DNA of 64,000 nt from Actinomyces sp. oral taxon 897 (lineage in GTDB: Bacteria > Actinomycetota > Actinomycetes > Actinomycetales > Actinomycetaceae). The translations under genes were made by a program, and so were the position numbers. The stretch covers positions 310,001 to 374,000 of the forward strand of contig NZ_CP027236.1 in assembly GCF_002999235.1 (NCBI RefSeq), read 5' to 3'. Below are positions 8,471 through 16,620 of the stretch, piece by piece (the first letter of the stretch is position 1; the number at the start of each line of letters is the position of its first letter). The notes under the pieces are model-generated. The model searched no databases, was not told the origin of the DNA, and saw nothing but the letters and a program-made list of their open reading frames with translations.

Positions 8471-10681
8471 TTATTTCTTTCCGGCGTCCATGCCGCTACT
8501 AAAGGAATCGCCGATAACCGCATCGTTGATAGGAGGGATTTCGTTGTTGGCGCATACATAATCAAGCCACTTGTTAAAATTGTATTTGTCAGCTATAGCT
8601 TTATCCCAATCAAGAGTCCATAGACCGTCGTCATTCTTGACTATCCAGTCGACCTTGGACGAGATCGCTTCGTAGTCTTCCTGAGGGATGATATGGGTCG
8701 AATCGACTGCGCCCAAAGCTTTGAAGTGCAATAGTGTTTTTATGGATTTAACAAATTCTTTGAGCTTTTCATCATCCTTTGTGTCGCTATTGTTAGATGG
8801 AATTGCAGACTTAGCTACAGTCGCTCCTGCGGCTATTATTGCAGACAATGCTGAAGCGGCGAGCTTTGTCCCGATCGACACACCTGATATGAACGGGAAG
8901 GCTGATATGCCTGCCACAATACCGTCAATTATTACCTCCATAGCGAGACTATTCGATTTGTTGTTTTTGTCAGCCTTGAGTTCCTCGGCTTTCTGTCTCG
9001 CCCCAAGTAGCAGTCCGTACAACTTAGCGTCCTGCTTTGCTGTTGCCAGAACTGAGTTGAAAGAATTTATCAAAGAATTCGTTTTTGTTCTTTCAGCTTC
9101 CGTGAGCGTGCGTTTATTGCTGAATTTTCCTGCAGCTTCAGCAACGATTGCCAAAGAGGTGTCATCGATGAGTACCTTTTGAAGGAGATGTGCGACTTCG
9201 TCTTCGTGACGTGCGCTCCAGGGATGAGGGAGTGTTTTGTCGAATGCCGTCATACGAATACTGTAATCGTTCTCGTTGGCTGTAGCATCGAGGTCAGCTA
9301 CGCAGTTGGCAAGCATGGTTGCAGCATTGCGTCGAGCGGTATCACTCCAGTTTTCGGTGCCGACGCTGTTTGCTAGGTAGACAGTAGCTTTCTCAGTGAG
9401 CCATGCCGCTCGTTCGTCAATGGTTGTGGAGCTCAGTTGACGCAGGGCAGAGGCTCCTGCTAGAGCCTGGGTAAGAGCTTCTAGACCGACTACTCCCGCA
9501 TCTTTCTGGCGCTCGGAGATCCACTTCCATGGACTAACATCCACTCGTGGCCCCTTATTGGCACGTTCTTGGGCATGCCAATCACTTTCGATGTCACGGT
9601 AATCCAAAGGTGGGGCCAGGAAGTCTAAGGCAGCCTGAGGCTGGTGACCCATTGCCTCTAAAATCCCTGTCATAGGGTCCAGATGACGCGGCTCAGGAGC
9701 AGCCAAGGCACGTCCCGCGTACTCCCTCCAACCGTCCTGGCTGTTTCCTGTGGTCTCGTCGACCATGACATCTCGTGCCAGAGTAGTTAAAAACCCTGCA
9801 TCCAGCACAACAGAGGCACCCGGCAGGGCGTCATCGCTAATTTCAGGATGCTGCTCCAAAAGCCACTCACCTCCAGTAAGTAGCAAATTAAATCCTATCG
9901 GCAGCATGAGGTTATCTCTCCTAGCGGATTCTGTGGTTTCGTCAGTAACCTCTGCTGTTGTGGTCACGAGTTTCGCCAGCTTATGGGCATACTCCTCGCG
10001 ATGTCGCGAACTCCATATCCCAGAATTAGTGGCGGCAGCAAACATGCTGCACCATGTTTGCAGAGTAGGTACTGCGTTTCGCATTTCCTCGTCACTAATT
10101 TCCATCAGGTTTCCTTTGGAGGCATCATAAGAAAACATGATCTGAGATGACACGAGAGTGGTATTTCTGGGACCGAGGCCGTCAGCCAAGGCAGCAGCAT
10201 ATACTCCATCGTCTGTATGGGTATACACTTTTTCATCAACGATCTGTTTGATCGCAGCATGGTCTCCACGATTAACTGCGTCCTGTAGCAATTTCGCGTC
10301 CGCGCCAGCGTCTGTAATCGAGGAAGCGGCGGCCTTAACGTTCTCAACTGTGTCCGACTGACCGTCAGGCACAACATAGAAAAAAGTTTTCATGCAGAGT
10401 GAACCGATGCAATATGTTCCTGTCGGAGCTTCGGAGAACGTAATGCCGCTAGAACCGATCTGCTCCGCGGACTTAATGCGTGTCTTGATCTCGCTGACTG
10501 TGGTCTTCAGCTCACCAACGCTGGTGTCAGCAGTCGCAAGAGACGACAGGTCGGCCGGGTAGCCCTCGACGAGGTTCTTGCTGCGGATTGAGCTTGCCGA
10601 CTGCTCGTAGCTGGTGACGAACGAGCTCACCTTGGTCAGGGCAAGCCGAAGCGCGATAGGGTCAATCTTAATGAACGTCAT
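8471..10681 (-). CDS. Large T7-type paralog without signal peptide (DUF6571-like)
   Basis: The product is 736 aa and starts at the ATG at 10681 after an AAGGA site. Unlike its three paralogs it has no Sec leader, no lipobox and no C-terminal anchor. The N-terminal 80 residues (MTFIKIDPIALRLALTKV...) look helical, like WXG100/LXG-type leaders of type VII substrates. The rest aligns with the paralogs: AVNRGDHAAIKQIVDEKV, AAWLTEKATVYLANSVGTENW, IIPQEDYEAIS and GLWTLDWDKAIADKYNFNKW. It also has an extra hydrophobic Gly/Ala segment (about residues 555-610) that could insert in a membrane. The DNA is visibly richer in A and T than its neighbours, suggesting separate origin or slower amelioration. 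It follows the two WXG-type genes by 27 nt. Probably the type VII-exported member; activity unknown. Confidence 0.8.
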   Translation of the reverse strand: MTFIKIDPIALRLALTKVSSFVTSYEQSASSIRSKNLVEGYPADLSSLATADTSVGELKTTVSEIKTRIKSAEQIGSSGITFSEAPTGTYCIGSLCMKTFFYVVPDGQSDTVENVKAAASSITDAGADAKLLQDAVNRGDHAAIKQIVDEKVYTHTDDGVYAAALADGLGPRNTTLVSSQIMFSYDASKGNLMEISDEEMRNAVPTLQTWCSMFAAATNSGIWSSRHREEYAHKLAKLVTTTAEVTDETTESARRDNLMLPIGFNLLLTGGEWLLEQHPEISDDALPGASVVLDAGFLTTLARDVMVDETTGNSQDGWREYAGRALAAPEPRHLDPMTGILEAMGHQPQAALDFLAPPLDYRDIESDWHAQERANKGPRVDVSPWKWISERQKDAGVVGLEALTQALAGASALRQLSSTTIDERAAWLTEKATVYLANSVGTENWSDTARRNAATMLANCVADLDATANENDYSIRMTAFDKTLPHPWSARHEDEVAHLLQKVLIDDTSLAIVAEAAGKFSNKRTLTEAERTKTNSLINSFNSVLATAKQDAKLYGLLLGARQKAEELKADKNNKSNSLAMEVIIDGIVAGISAFPFISGVSIGTKLAASALSAIIAAGATVAKSAIPSNNSDTKDDEKLKEFVKSIKTLLHFKALGAVDSTHIIPQEDYEAISSKVDWIVKNDDGLWTLDWDKAIADKYNFNKWLDYVCANNEIPPINDAVIGDSFSSGMDAGKK

Positions 10682-10708
10682 TGCAAATCCTTGCTTGCTG
10701 CGACTGCC

Positions 10709-11044
10709 TCAGGTTATGTTCCAATGGATTTTCCAGCTGTTCTCCGCCGTCTCCTCCGAGAAGGAGGAGGGCTCGTTAGGACCATCACACACGGCCTGGA
10801 TCTGGCTGCGGGCTGCCTCAATCTGGGACAGGATGGTCGTGATGTGGGACGAGATGCTCTGGGCGTAGCTGTCACACAGGGGTGAGTTCCACTTGTCGCG
10901 GTCGTTGACCGGCGAGGACAGCTTCTCCGCTGGCCCGGGGATCTGGCCGTACCCCAGGGTGGTCAGCTCGCTCTGGGCCTGACTGGCCACCGCCTCCAGA
11001 GCTGTACGGTACCTGTTGGGGAACTTCCCGGAATCCTCGCTCAC
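10709..11044 (-). CDS. Second small WXG100-like protein
   Basis: A GTG at 11044 preceded by GAGGTGG gives a 111-aa protein with no signal peptide. It is mostly predicted helix, with a break around residues 35-55 containing KWNSP (Trp about 52), comparable to the WESP turn of the WXG100 gene next door. Length and helix-turn-helix layout fit an ESAT-6-like or ESX-accessory protein, but the WXG motif is degenerate, so this is inference. It sits between the WXG100 gene (stop 11137) and the T7-type paralog (start 10681). A GC-rich hairpin in the gap upstream may reduce its expression relative to the first gene. Confidence 0.7.
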   Translation of the reverse strand: MSEDSGKFPNRYRTALEAVASQAQSELTTLGYGQIPGPAEKLSSPVNDRDKWNSPLCDSYAQSISSHITTILSQIEAARSQIQAVCDGPNEPSSFSEETAENSWKIHWNIT

Positions 11045-11086
11045 GAGACACCACCTCGATTCTCTCTTAAAGCTTCTACCGTCCGC

Positions 11087-11121
11087 CTCCCGGGGGCGCC
11101 ACGTCACGGCGCCCCCGGGAG
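11087..11121 (-). terminator. GC-rich intercistronic hairpin between the two WXG-type genes
   Basis: CTCCCGGGGGCGCC (11087-11100) and its exact complement (11108-11121) form a 14-bp stem with a 7-nt loop. No T-run follows in the minus-strand sense, so it is more likely a partial terminator or mRNA-stabilising hairpin than a full stop. It would let the upstream WXG100 protein be made in excess. Confidence 0.5.
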
Positions 11122-11136
11122 ACAGGCTCGGGCCTC

Positions 11137-11436
11137 TCAGGCCAAGGGGGAGACCGCCGCCAGCTGGCGGGCGTCGGTGACCCCGTTGGCGGTGGCGATG
11201 TCGTTGTGGTTGTTGGCCACGTCCGTGGCCGCCGCCGCCAGGAGCTCCTCGAAGGCCACCAGCTTGGGACGGAACTCGTCCCAGGCCGCCCGGAAGTCCT
11301 TGGCGTTGGGGCTCTCCCACACCGCCGCCGCCAGGTCACGGTCCGTGTCCTTCTGGATCGTGTCCGCCAGGGTTACGTTGTTACTCAGCGTATCGTACAG
11401 GGTCGCAAGTGTGTCCAGGTCGGCCTGCAGGGACAT
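11137..11436 (-). CDS. WXG100 family (ESAT-6-like) protein
   Basis: The 99-aa product has no signal peptide. It is predicted to be two helices around a turn at Trp40 (VWESPNAKDF), with Ser in place of the canonical Gly of W-X-G. Length, the lone central Trp and the helix-turn-helix pattern are those of WXG100 proteins, which are exported as dimers by type VII systems through an FtsK/SpoIIIE ATPase. Such an ATPase lies at 20631-25262. It is first in the minus-strand array of exported proteins and is transcribed divergently from the Tad/EssC operon. A GGAGAG site precedes the ATG. No C-terminal YxxxD/E signal is obvious, so it may be co-exported with the 10709-11044 product. Confidence 0.85.
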   Translation of the reverse strand: MSLQADLDTLATLYDTLSNNVTLADTIQKDTDRDLAAAVWESPNAKDFRAAWDEFRPKLVAFEELLAAAATDVANNHNDIATANGVTDARQLAAVSPLA

Positions 11437-11583
11437 GGCCCACCACTCTCCAATCGTCAGAGGACTCTAAGGACGGTCAACGAAGCAGTCAGCGCGTACC
11501 CCGGCTGGCACCGAGGAACGGAGCGAGGCCTTGGGATCTGCCGAGAGGCAGGATCCGCCTTGGTACGCGCAACTCATACCCTT

Positions 11584-11612
11584 AATATACCTGAGACGCA
11601 GGACACTTGCCA
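11584..11612 (-). promoter_or_regulatory. Candidate promoter for the WXG100/exported-protein array
   Basis: On the minus strand, TGGCAA (11607-11612) is separated by 17 bp from TATATT (11584-11589). The -10 box is good and the -35 box is half matched. It would give a leader of about 140 nt before the ATG at 11436. It overlaps the start of the inverted repeat region at 11614. Confidence 0.4.
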
Positions 11613-11613
11613 G

Positions 11614-11646
11614 AGCTGAAACTGTTATCGATGTCACGTTTCAGCT
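11614..11646. promoter_or_regulatory. Perfect inverted repeat in the divergent control region
   Basis: AGCTGAAAC (11614-11622) and GTTTCAGCT (11638-11646) are exact complements 15 bp apart. They lie in the 343-bp AT-richer gap (11437-11779) between the WXG100 gene and the Tad operon, between the two candidate promoters. This is where a dimeric regulator could control both directions. No regulator gene is adjacent. Confidence 0.45.
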
Positions 11647-11701
11647 TGCGAGGATCGTACAGATCATAGCCATCGGCATCCTAGCTTGGTCCTCTCTACT
11701 G

Positions 11702-11729
11702 TTGACACCGGGCCCGAGGGCATTATCCT
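11702..11729 (+). promoter_or_regulatory. Candidate promoter of the Tad/EssC operon
   Basis: TTGACA (11702-11707), a 16-bp spacer and TATCCT (11724-11729) form a good sigma-70-type promoter. The first ATG of the operon is 50 bp downstream at 11780. The rest of the 11437-11779 gap holds no gene I can support. Confidence 0.55.
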
Positions 11730-11779
11730 ACTGAGAGCCAATACCCTCACACCCTACCCCCGACCCGAGGCTGGCAACC

Positions 11780-12469
11780 ATGACCCCCACCCCAGCAGCA
11801 CGCCTCCGACGCCGTCCACCCGCAGAACCGGCCCCGTCCCGCACCGGCGGGTCGCGGCTTCCCTCGGCCCCGCGCGAGCGCCGTCCGCTCCTGGCCGCCC
11901 TGGCCGTCCTCCTCATCGTGGGCGGGGCGCTGCTGGCCGGCTTCCTGGCCACCCGCATGGACAACCGCGTCCAGGTCCTCGCCGCGGCCAGCACCCTGAG
12001 GCCCGGGCACGTCATCACCGCCGACGACCTGGCCGCCACCCCCGTCTCCGCCGAGATCCGCACCCTGGTGCCCGCCAGCCAGATCGACCAGGTGATCGGC
12101 CGCACCGTGCGGGTCGAGGTCACCAAGGGCCAGCTCCTGGACACCTCCCAGCTCACCACCGGCCCCGTCCCCGGCCAGGGCGCCCAGGTGGTCGGCGCCA
12201 CCCTCGAGGCCGGGCGCTTCCCCGCCAGCGGCCTCGGCCCCGGGGACATGGTCGACCTCGTCGACACCAGCACAGGGGCCGTCCTGGCCCAGGACGTCCA
12301 GGTCCTTGACGCCGTGCCACGCTCCGACGGCGCCAAGGACTGGTCCTCAGGGGCGGTCGTCTCGCTCATCGTCCCCCAGGCCCGTGCCGCGAGCCTCGCC
12401 ACCCTGGGGGCCAGCGGGAACGTCGCCGTCATACTGACCGCCCGCAACCAGCCCATCGGTGACCACTGA
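11780..12469 (+). CDS. cpaB: CpaB/RcpC-like Tad pilus assembly protein (SAF domain)
   Basis: The 229-aa product has a basic, proline-rich N-terminus and one transmembrane helix (about residues 36-58, LLAALAVLLIVGGALLAGF). A SAF-type domain follows (about 62-125; LAAASTLRPGHVITADDLAA), then a beta-rich domain. This is the layout of CpaB/RcpC, the periplasmic or wall-side factor that guides Flp pili. It is the first gene of the operon after the candidate promoter. Its stop TGA shares the A with the next ATG, so translation is coupled to the TadZ-like gene. It is shorter than many CpaB proteins, as is common in actinobacteria. Confidence 0.8.
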   Translation: MTPTPAARLRRRPPAEPAPSRTGGSRLPSAPRERRPLLAALAVLLIVGGALLAGFLATRMDNRVQVLAAASTLRPGHVITADDLAATPVSAEIRTLVPASQIDQVIGRTVRVEVTKGQLLDTSQLTTGPVPGQGAQVVGATLEAGRFPASGLGPGDMVDLVDTSTGAVLAQDVQVLDAVPRSDGAKDWSSGAVVSLIVPQARAASLATLGASGNVAVILTARNQPIGDH

Positions 12470-13239
12470 TGCTGGTCTCACTGGCCTCGGCCAAGGGCGC
12501 CCCCGGAGTCACCACCAGCGCGCACGTGCTCGCCGGGGTCTGGCCCCGCTCCGTCATCCTGGCCGAGCTCGACCCCGCTGGCTCCGACCTGCTCTACCGG
12601 GCCAGCGGGCAGGACGGGCGCCCGCTGGACCCCGAGCGGGGCCTGGTCTCCCTGGCCGCCGCCCAGCGCCGTGACCCCACGGCGGATCTGCACGACCACC
12701 TCAGCGTCATTGACGGCGGGCTCCAGGTGCTGGTGGGGCTGGCACGCCCCGAGCAGGCCTCGGCCATCGGCGCGGGGTGGGCCACCCTGGCGGCCGGCCT
12801 ACGCAGGTACCCCGACGTCATCGCCGACGTGGGCCGCGTGGCTCCGGGCAGCCCCAGCCTCAGCGTCGTGCTCGCCTCCGACCTCACCCTCATCGTCACC
12901 CGCCCCGGGGTGGAGTACTACGGCCACCTGCGGGACCGCCTGGAGTGGCTCCGGGCCGAGACTGCCCACCGGGCCTCTCCCGTGCGCCTGGCCGTGCTCC
13001 TGGTGGCCCCCTGGAGGTCCCGCCACGAGGCCGACGACCTCAGTCAGCTCCTGCGCTCCAAGGGGATCGACGTCCCCGTGGCCGGGGTGCTGGCCACCGA
13101 CCCCGGTGCCGCCGACACCCTGGCGGGACGCCGGCCCCGCCCCCTGGGGCGCACCCTCCTGGTCCGCTCCGCCCACGCCCTGGCCGACTCCCTGTCCCAG
13201 GTGGACGTCCCCCAGCCGTCTGAGGAGGTGCGCCCGTGA
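12469..13239 (+). CDS. TadZ/CpaE-like MinD-type ATPase
   Basis: The 256-aa product resembles ParA/MinD-type localisation factors that place the Tad apparatus in the cell (CpaE/TadZ). The N-terminus MLVSLASAKGAPGVTTSAHV is a deviant Walker A loop (SAKGAPGVTT) in which the final lysine of the classical loop is missing. Conserved later parts include LAELDPAGSDL and VIADVGRV, equivalent to the switch and Walker B segments. There is no N-terminal receiver domain, unlike many CpaE proteins. It starts on the last base of cpaB and overlaps the next gene by 4 bp. ATPase activity may be weak given the loop. Confidence 0.75.
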   Translation: MLVSLASAKGAPGVTTSAHVLAGVWPRSVILAELDPAGSDLLYRASGQDGRPLDPERGLVSLAAAQRRDPTADLHDHLSVIDGGLQVLVGLARPEQASAIGAGWATLAAGLRRYPDVIADVGRVAPGSPSLSVVLASDLTLIVTRPGVEYYGHLRDRLEWLRAETAHRASPVRLAVLLVAPWRSRHEADDLSQLLRSKGIDVPVAGVLATDPGAADTLAGRRPRPLGRTLLVRSAHALADSLSQVDVPQPSEEVRP

Positions 13240-14558
13240 GCACCGACCAGGCCCTGGTGCGCGCCATGCGCGAGGAGGTCGCCGACCTCCTGGCCCAGCA
13301 GCGACGGGACGACGCCGCCTCCGGCCTGCCGCCCATGACCACCGAGGACGAGCGCCAGCTCGCCCGGGCCCTCATCGGCCGGGTCATGGAGCAGCACGCG
13401 CGCGGGGAGATCGCCGCCGGGCGCCCGCCCCTGACCGCCCAGGACGAGGAGGACATCTCCCAGGGCATCCACGCCGCCCTGTTCGGGGTGGGGCGCCTCC
13501 AGCCCCTCCTGGAGGACCCCGACGTCGAGAACATCGACATCAACGGCTACGACAACGTCTTCATCCAGTACGCCGACGGGCGCGAGGAGCGCGGCGCCCC
13601 CGTGGCCGACTCCGACGAGGAGCTCGTCGAGCTCGTCCAGGTCCTCGGCTCCTACTCCGGGCTCGCCTCCCGCCCCTTTGACTCCGCCAACCCCCAGCTC
13701 GACCTGCGCCTGCCCGACGGCTCGCGCCTGTCCGCCGTCATGGACGTGTGCTCCCGCCCCGCCGTCTCGGTGCGCCGGGCCCGCCTGGACCGGGTGGGGC
13801 TGGACGAGCTCGTGGCCCTGGGGACCCTCAGCCCGCGCCTGGCGGCCTTCTGCTCGGCGGCGGTACGGGCCCGCAAGAACATAATGATCGCCGGGGCCAC
13901 CAACGCCGGCAAGACCACCTTCCTGCGGGCCCTGGCCAACGAGATCCCGCCCGGTGAGCGCCTCATCACGGTCGAGCGCGCCCTGGAGCTGGGGCTCGGC
14001 GAGTTCACCGACCTGCACCCCAACGTCGTCGCCTTCGAGGAGCGCCTGCCCAACTCCGAGGGCGTGGGCGCCATCTCCATGGCCGACCTGGTACGCCGCT
14101 CGCTGCGCATGAACCCCTCCCGCGTCATCGTCGGGGAGGTCCTGGGCGACGAGATCGTCACCATGCTCAACGCCATGAGCCAGGGCAACGACGGCTCCCT
14201 GTCCACCATCCACGCCAACTCCTCGGCCGAGGTGTTCAACCGGATCGCCACCTACGCCATCCAGTCCGCCGAGCACCTGCCCCAGGAGGCCACCCACCTC
14301 CTCATTGCCGGGGCCGTGGACTTCGTCATCTTCCTCACCCGGGAGAACCGGTTCAGCCAGGGAGGCGGCATGCGGCGCTACGTCGCCTCCGTGCGGGAGG
14401 TCAACGGCGTGGACGGACGGGTCCTGTCCAGCGAGGTGTTCGCCGACGACGGCAGCGGCACCGCCCAGCCCGCCGCGCCCCTGGCCTGCGCCGCCGAGCT
14501 CATGGAGACCGGCTACGACCCCGCCGCCTCCTACGCCCCCGCCAGGAGGCGACCGTGA
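13236..14558 (+). CDS. tadA: TadA/CpaF pilus-assembly ATPase
   Basis: The 440-aa product is a GspE/PilT-superfamily secretion ATPase, the motor for Flp pilus assembly. An N-terminal helical domain (1-100) precedes the nucleotide-binding core. Visible motifs are Walker A GATNAGKTT (about residue 220), the catalytic glutamate in ITVERALELGL, Walker B region RVIVGEVLGDE, and the His box DGSLSTIHANS. All catalytic residues appear present. The GTG start overlaps the end of tadZ (GTGA), and the stop overlaps the tadB start. Length is normal for the family. Confidence 0.92.
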   Translation: MSTDQALVRAMREEVADLLAQQRRDDAASGLPPMTTEDERQLARALIGRVMEQHARGEIAAGRPPLTAQDEEDISQGIHAALFGVGRLQPLLEDPDVENIDINGYDNVFIQYADGREERGAPVADSDEELVELVQVLGSYSGLASRPFDSANPQLDLRLPDGSRLSAVMDVCSRPAVSVRRARLDRVGLDELVALGTLSPRLAAFCSAAVRARKNIMIAGATNAGKTTFLRALANEIPPGERLITVERALELGLGEFTDLHPNVVAFEERLPNSEGVGAISMADLVRRSLRMNPSRVIVGEVLGDEIVTMLNAMSQGNDGSLSTIHANSSAEVFNRIATYAIQSAEHLPQEATHLLIAGAVDFVIFLTRENRFSQGGGMRRYVASVREVNGVDGRVLSSEVFADDGSGTAQPAAPLACAAELMETGYDPAASYAPARRRP

Positions 14559-15418
14559 ACAGCGCGACGACGACCCTGGCCCTCCTGGCCGGGGCCATGG
14601 TCGGGGCGGGGATCTTCCTCCTGGTGGCGGCAGCCCTGGGGGTGGGCCTGGACGTCCCGGGCACCACGGGGCTCGGCTCCCGCCTGAGGACCCTGCCCCG
14701 CCGGATCCTGGCGGCAGCCGTCACCGCCGCCGCCCTGCTGGTGCTGACCAGGTGGGTCGTCCTGGCCGCCGCGGGCGGGTGCCTGGTGGTGGTCTGGCCC
14801 CTGTTCTTCGGGGGCGCGGCCCAGGAGCGTGAGGCGGCCGAGAGGATCGCCGCCCTGGCCACCTGGGCCGAGTCCCTGCGTGACACCATCGCCGGGGCCG
14901 TGGGCCTGGAGCAGGCCGTCCCGGCCACCGTCCACGCCGCCTCACCGGTCATCCGCGAGCACCTGGCCCTCCTGGCGGACCGCATGCGGGTGCGGGTGCC
15001 GCTGCCCACGGCGCTGCGGCAGTTCGCCGACGACCTCGACGACCCCACCGCCGACCTCATTGTCTCCGCGCTCATTATGAACGCCAGGCTACGTGGCCCC
15101 GGGCTGCGCTCCCTGCTGGGCAACCTGGCGGCCACCGCCCGCACCGAGCTGGACATGCGCCAGCGGGTCTCGGCCTCCCGCGCCGGCACCCGGCGCTCGG
15201 CACAGATCGTCATCGTCTTCTCGATCCTGATGATCATGGGGCTGGCCCTGTTCAACCCCGGCTTCGTCTCCCCCTACGACAGCGCCCAGGGGCAGGTCGT
15301 CCTGCTGGTGGTCGTGGGCCTGTTCGCCGCCGGGATGATGTGGATGCGCCGACTGGCCGGTATCCGCCTGCCACGCCGGTTCCTGACCGTCACCGCACCA
15401 GGGGGCAGGTCCTCATGA
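14555..15418 (+). CDS. tadB: TadB-like inner membrane platform protein (T2SSF domain)
   Basis: The 287-aa product has two N-terminal membrane helices (about 5-28 and 48-75), a cytoplasmic helical T2SSF domain (EREAAERIAALATWAESLRD to about 200), and two C-terminal helices (IVIVFSILMIMGLALF; VVLLVVVGLFAAGMMWM). TadB and TadC form the platform that couples the TadA motor to pilin export. It starts with GTG overlapping the tadA stop and ends overlapping tadC, so platform and motor genes are translationally coupled. Confidence 0.88.
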   Translation: MNSATTTLALLAGAMVGAGIFLLVAAALGVGLDVPGTTGLGSRLRTLPRRILAAAVTAAALLVLTRWVVLAAAGGCLVVVWPLFFGGAAQEREAAERIAALATWAESLRDTIAGAVGLEQAVPATVHAASPVIREHLALLADRMRVRVPLPTALRQFADDLDDPTADLIVSALIMNARLRGPGLRSLLGNLAATARTELDMRQRVSASRAGTRRSAQIVIVFSILMIMGLALFNPGFVSPYDSAQGQVVLLVVVGLFAAGMMWMRRLAGIRLPRRFLTVTAPGGRSS

Positions 15419-16338
15419 TCACCTGGATCCTCCTGGGGGGCGCGCTCAGCGGCTCCGGCGTCCTCATGCTCGTGCTCCTCCTGGCACCTCCCGCGGTGCA
15501 GCCCGCCGCCGCCCTGGCCGAGCTGGACACCCAGCGCGAGGAGCGCGAGCTGCGCCGTGACGCGGCCCGCCTCAACCCCGGGGGCGCGGACCTGCCGGCG
15601 TGGGCCGAGACCCTGGGCCTGCGCACCGCGGTGCTCCTGCGGCGCACCCGCCTGGACCTGGGCTCCCTGACCTCGGACCTGTCCGTGCTCAGGCGCTCCC
15701 TGGAGCACCACCTCGCCGTCTCCGTGCTGGCCGGGGTCGGCGGCTTCCTGGCCCCCCTCCTGGTCATAACCGTTATGAGGCTCACCGGGGCGGTCCTGGA
15801 CTGGTCGGTGCCGCTGCTGGGAGGCGTGGTCCTGGCCCTCCTGGCCGCCCTCACCCCCACCCTGCGCCTGCGCCGCCAGGCCGAGGAGGCCCGCCGGGAC
15901 TTCCGGCACGTCGTCGGCTCCTACCTGGACCTGGTCTCCATGTCCCTGTCCGCGGGCCGGGGCGTGCCCGAGGCCCTCGACGCCGCCTCCAGCCTGTGCG
16001 ACGACCCCGCCATGCTGCGCATCCGCGACGCCCTCGCCACCGCCCGCCTGCGCGGGCAGACCCCCTGGGCGGCGCTGGGCCACCTGGGCACCCAGCTGAG
16101 GATCGACGAGCTGCGGGACCTGGCCGCGGCCCTGTCCCTGGTGGCCGAGGACGGGGCCAAGATCCGCGAGTCCCTGGGGGCCCGCGCCTCCAGCATGCGG
16201 CGCAAGGACCTGGCCGACGCCGAGAGCAGGGCGGGGGAGAACTCCGAGTCCATGCTGGTGGCCCAGCTCCTGATCGCCATGGGTTTTATTGTCTTCCTTA
16301 TCTACCCGGCACTGACGGGCATTGTCTCCAACCACTAG
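15415..16338 (+). CDS. tadC: TadC-like inner membrane platform protein (T2SSF domain)
   Basis: The ATG at 15415 overlaps the tadB stop (ATGA) and is preferred over the in-frame upstream start at 15340. The 307-aa product has an N-terminal membrane helix, a helix pair near residues 100-150, a T2SSF domain (FRHVVGSYLDLVSMSLSAGR, about 165-265) and a C-terminal helix (LLIAMGFIVFLIYPAL). It is the second platform subunit of the Tad machine. The conserved glycine-rich turn SAGRGVPEAL is visible. Confidence 0.87.
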   Translation: MITWILLGGALSGSGVLMLVLLLAPPAVQPAAALAELDTQREERELRRDAARLNPGGADLPAWAETLGLRTAVLLRRTRLDLGSLTSDLSVLRRSLEHHLAVSVLAGVGGFLAPLLVITVMRLTGAVLDWSVPLLGGVVLALLAALTPTLRLRRQAEEARRDFRHVVGSYLDLVSMSLSAGRGVPEALDAASSLCDDPAMLRIRDALATARLRGQTPWAALGHLGTQLRIDELRDLAAALSLVAEDGAKIRESLGARASSMRRKDLADAESRAGENSESMLVAQLLIAMGFIVFLIYPALTGIVSNH

Positions 16339-16380
16339 GAACTACTCATATTCTCCGACACGCTACCAAAGAAGGAAACC

Positions 16381-16599
16381 ATGCTCCACCTCCTGTGCAC
16401 GCTCCAGACCCTTGCGGGAAACCTGCGCTCCCGCGTCACCTCCCGCCTGTCCGAGGAACGAGGCGGCTCGACGGTCGAGTGGGTGCTCATCACCGGGTTC
16501 CTCATTGTCATCGCCGCCCTCGTGGGGCGCGTCATCTACTCCCTGGTCCAGGACGCCTCCTCCAACCTCAAGGTCCCCAGCCTTGAGAACGGCTCCTGA
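16381..16599 (+). CDS. Flp-like prepilin (major pilin candidate)
   Basis: The 72-aa product has a basic, hydrophilic leader of about 29 residues ending in RGG. It is followed by STVEWVLITGFLIVIAALVG, a hydrophobic helix with Glu near position 5 as in type IV/Flp prepilins. Processing after the glycine would leave a mature pilin of about 43 residues, a typical Flp size. A AAGGAAA site precedes the ATG, and a 42-bp gap after tadC is the largest within the operon, which fits separate tuning of a highly expressed pilin. No TadV/CpaA prepilin peptidase gene is in the window. Confidence 0.8.
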   Translation: MLHLLCTLQTLAGNLRSRVTSRLSEERGGSTVEWVLITGFLIVIAALVGRVIYSLVQDASSNLKVPSLENGS

Positions 16600-16620
16600 C
16601 GGGCAGACAGGCAGGTACCC

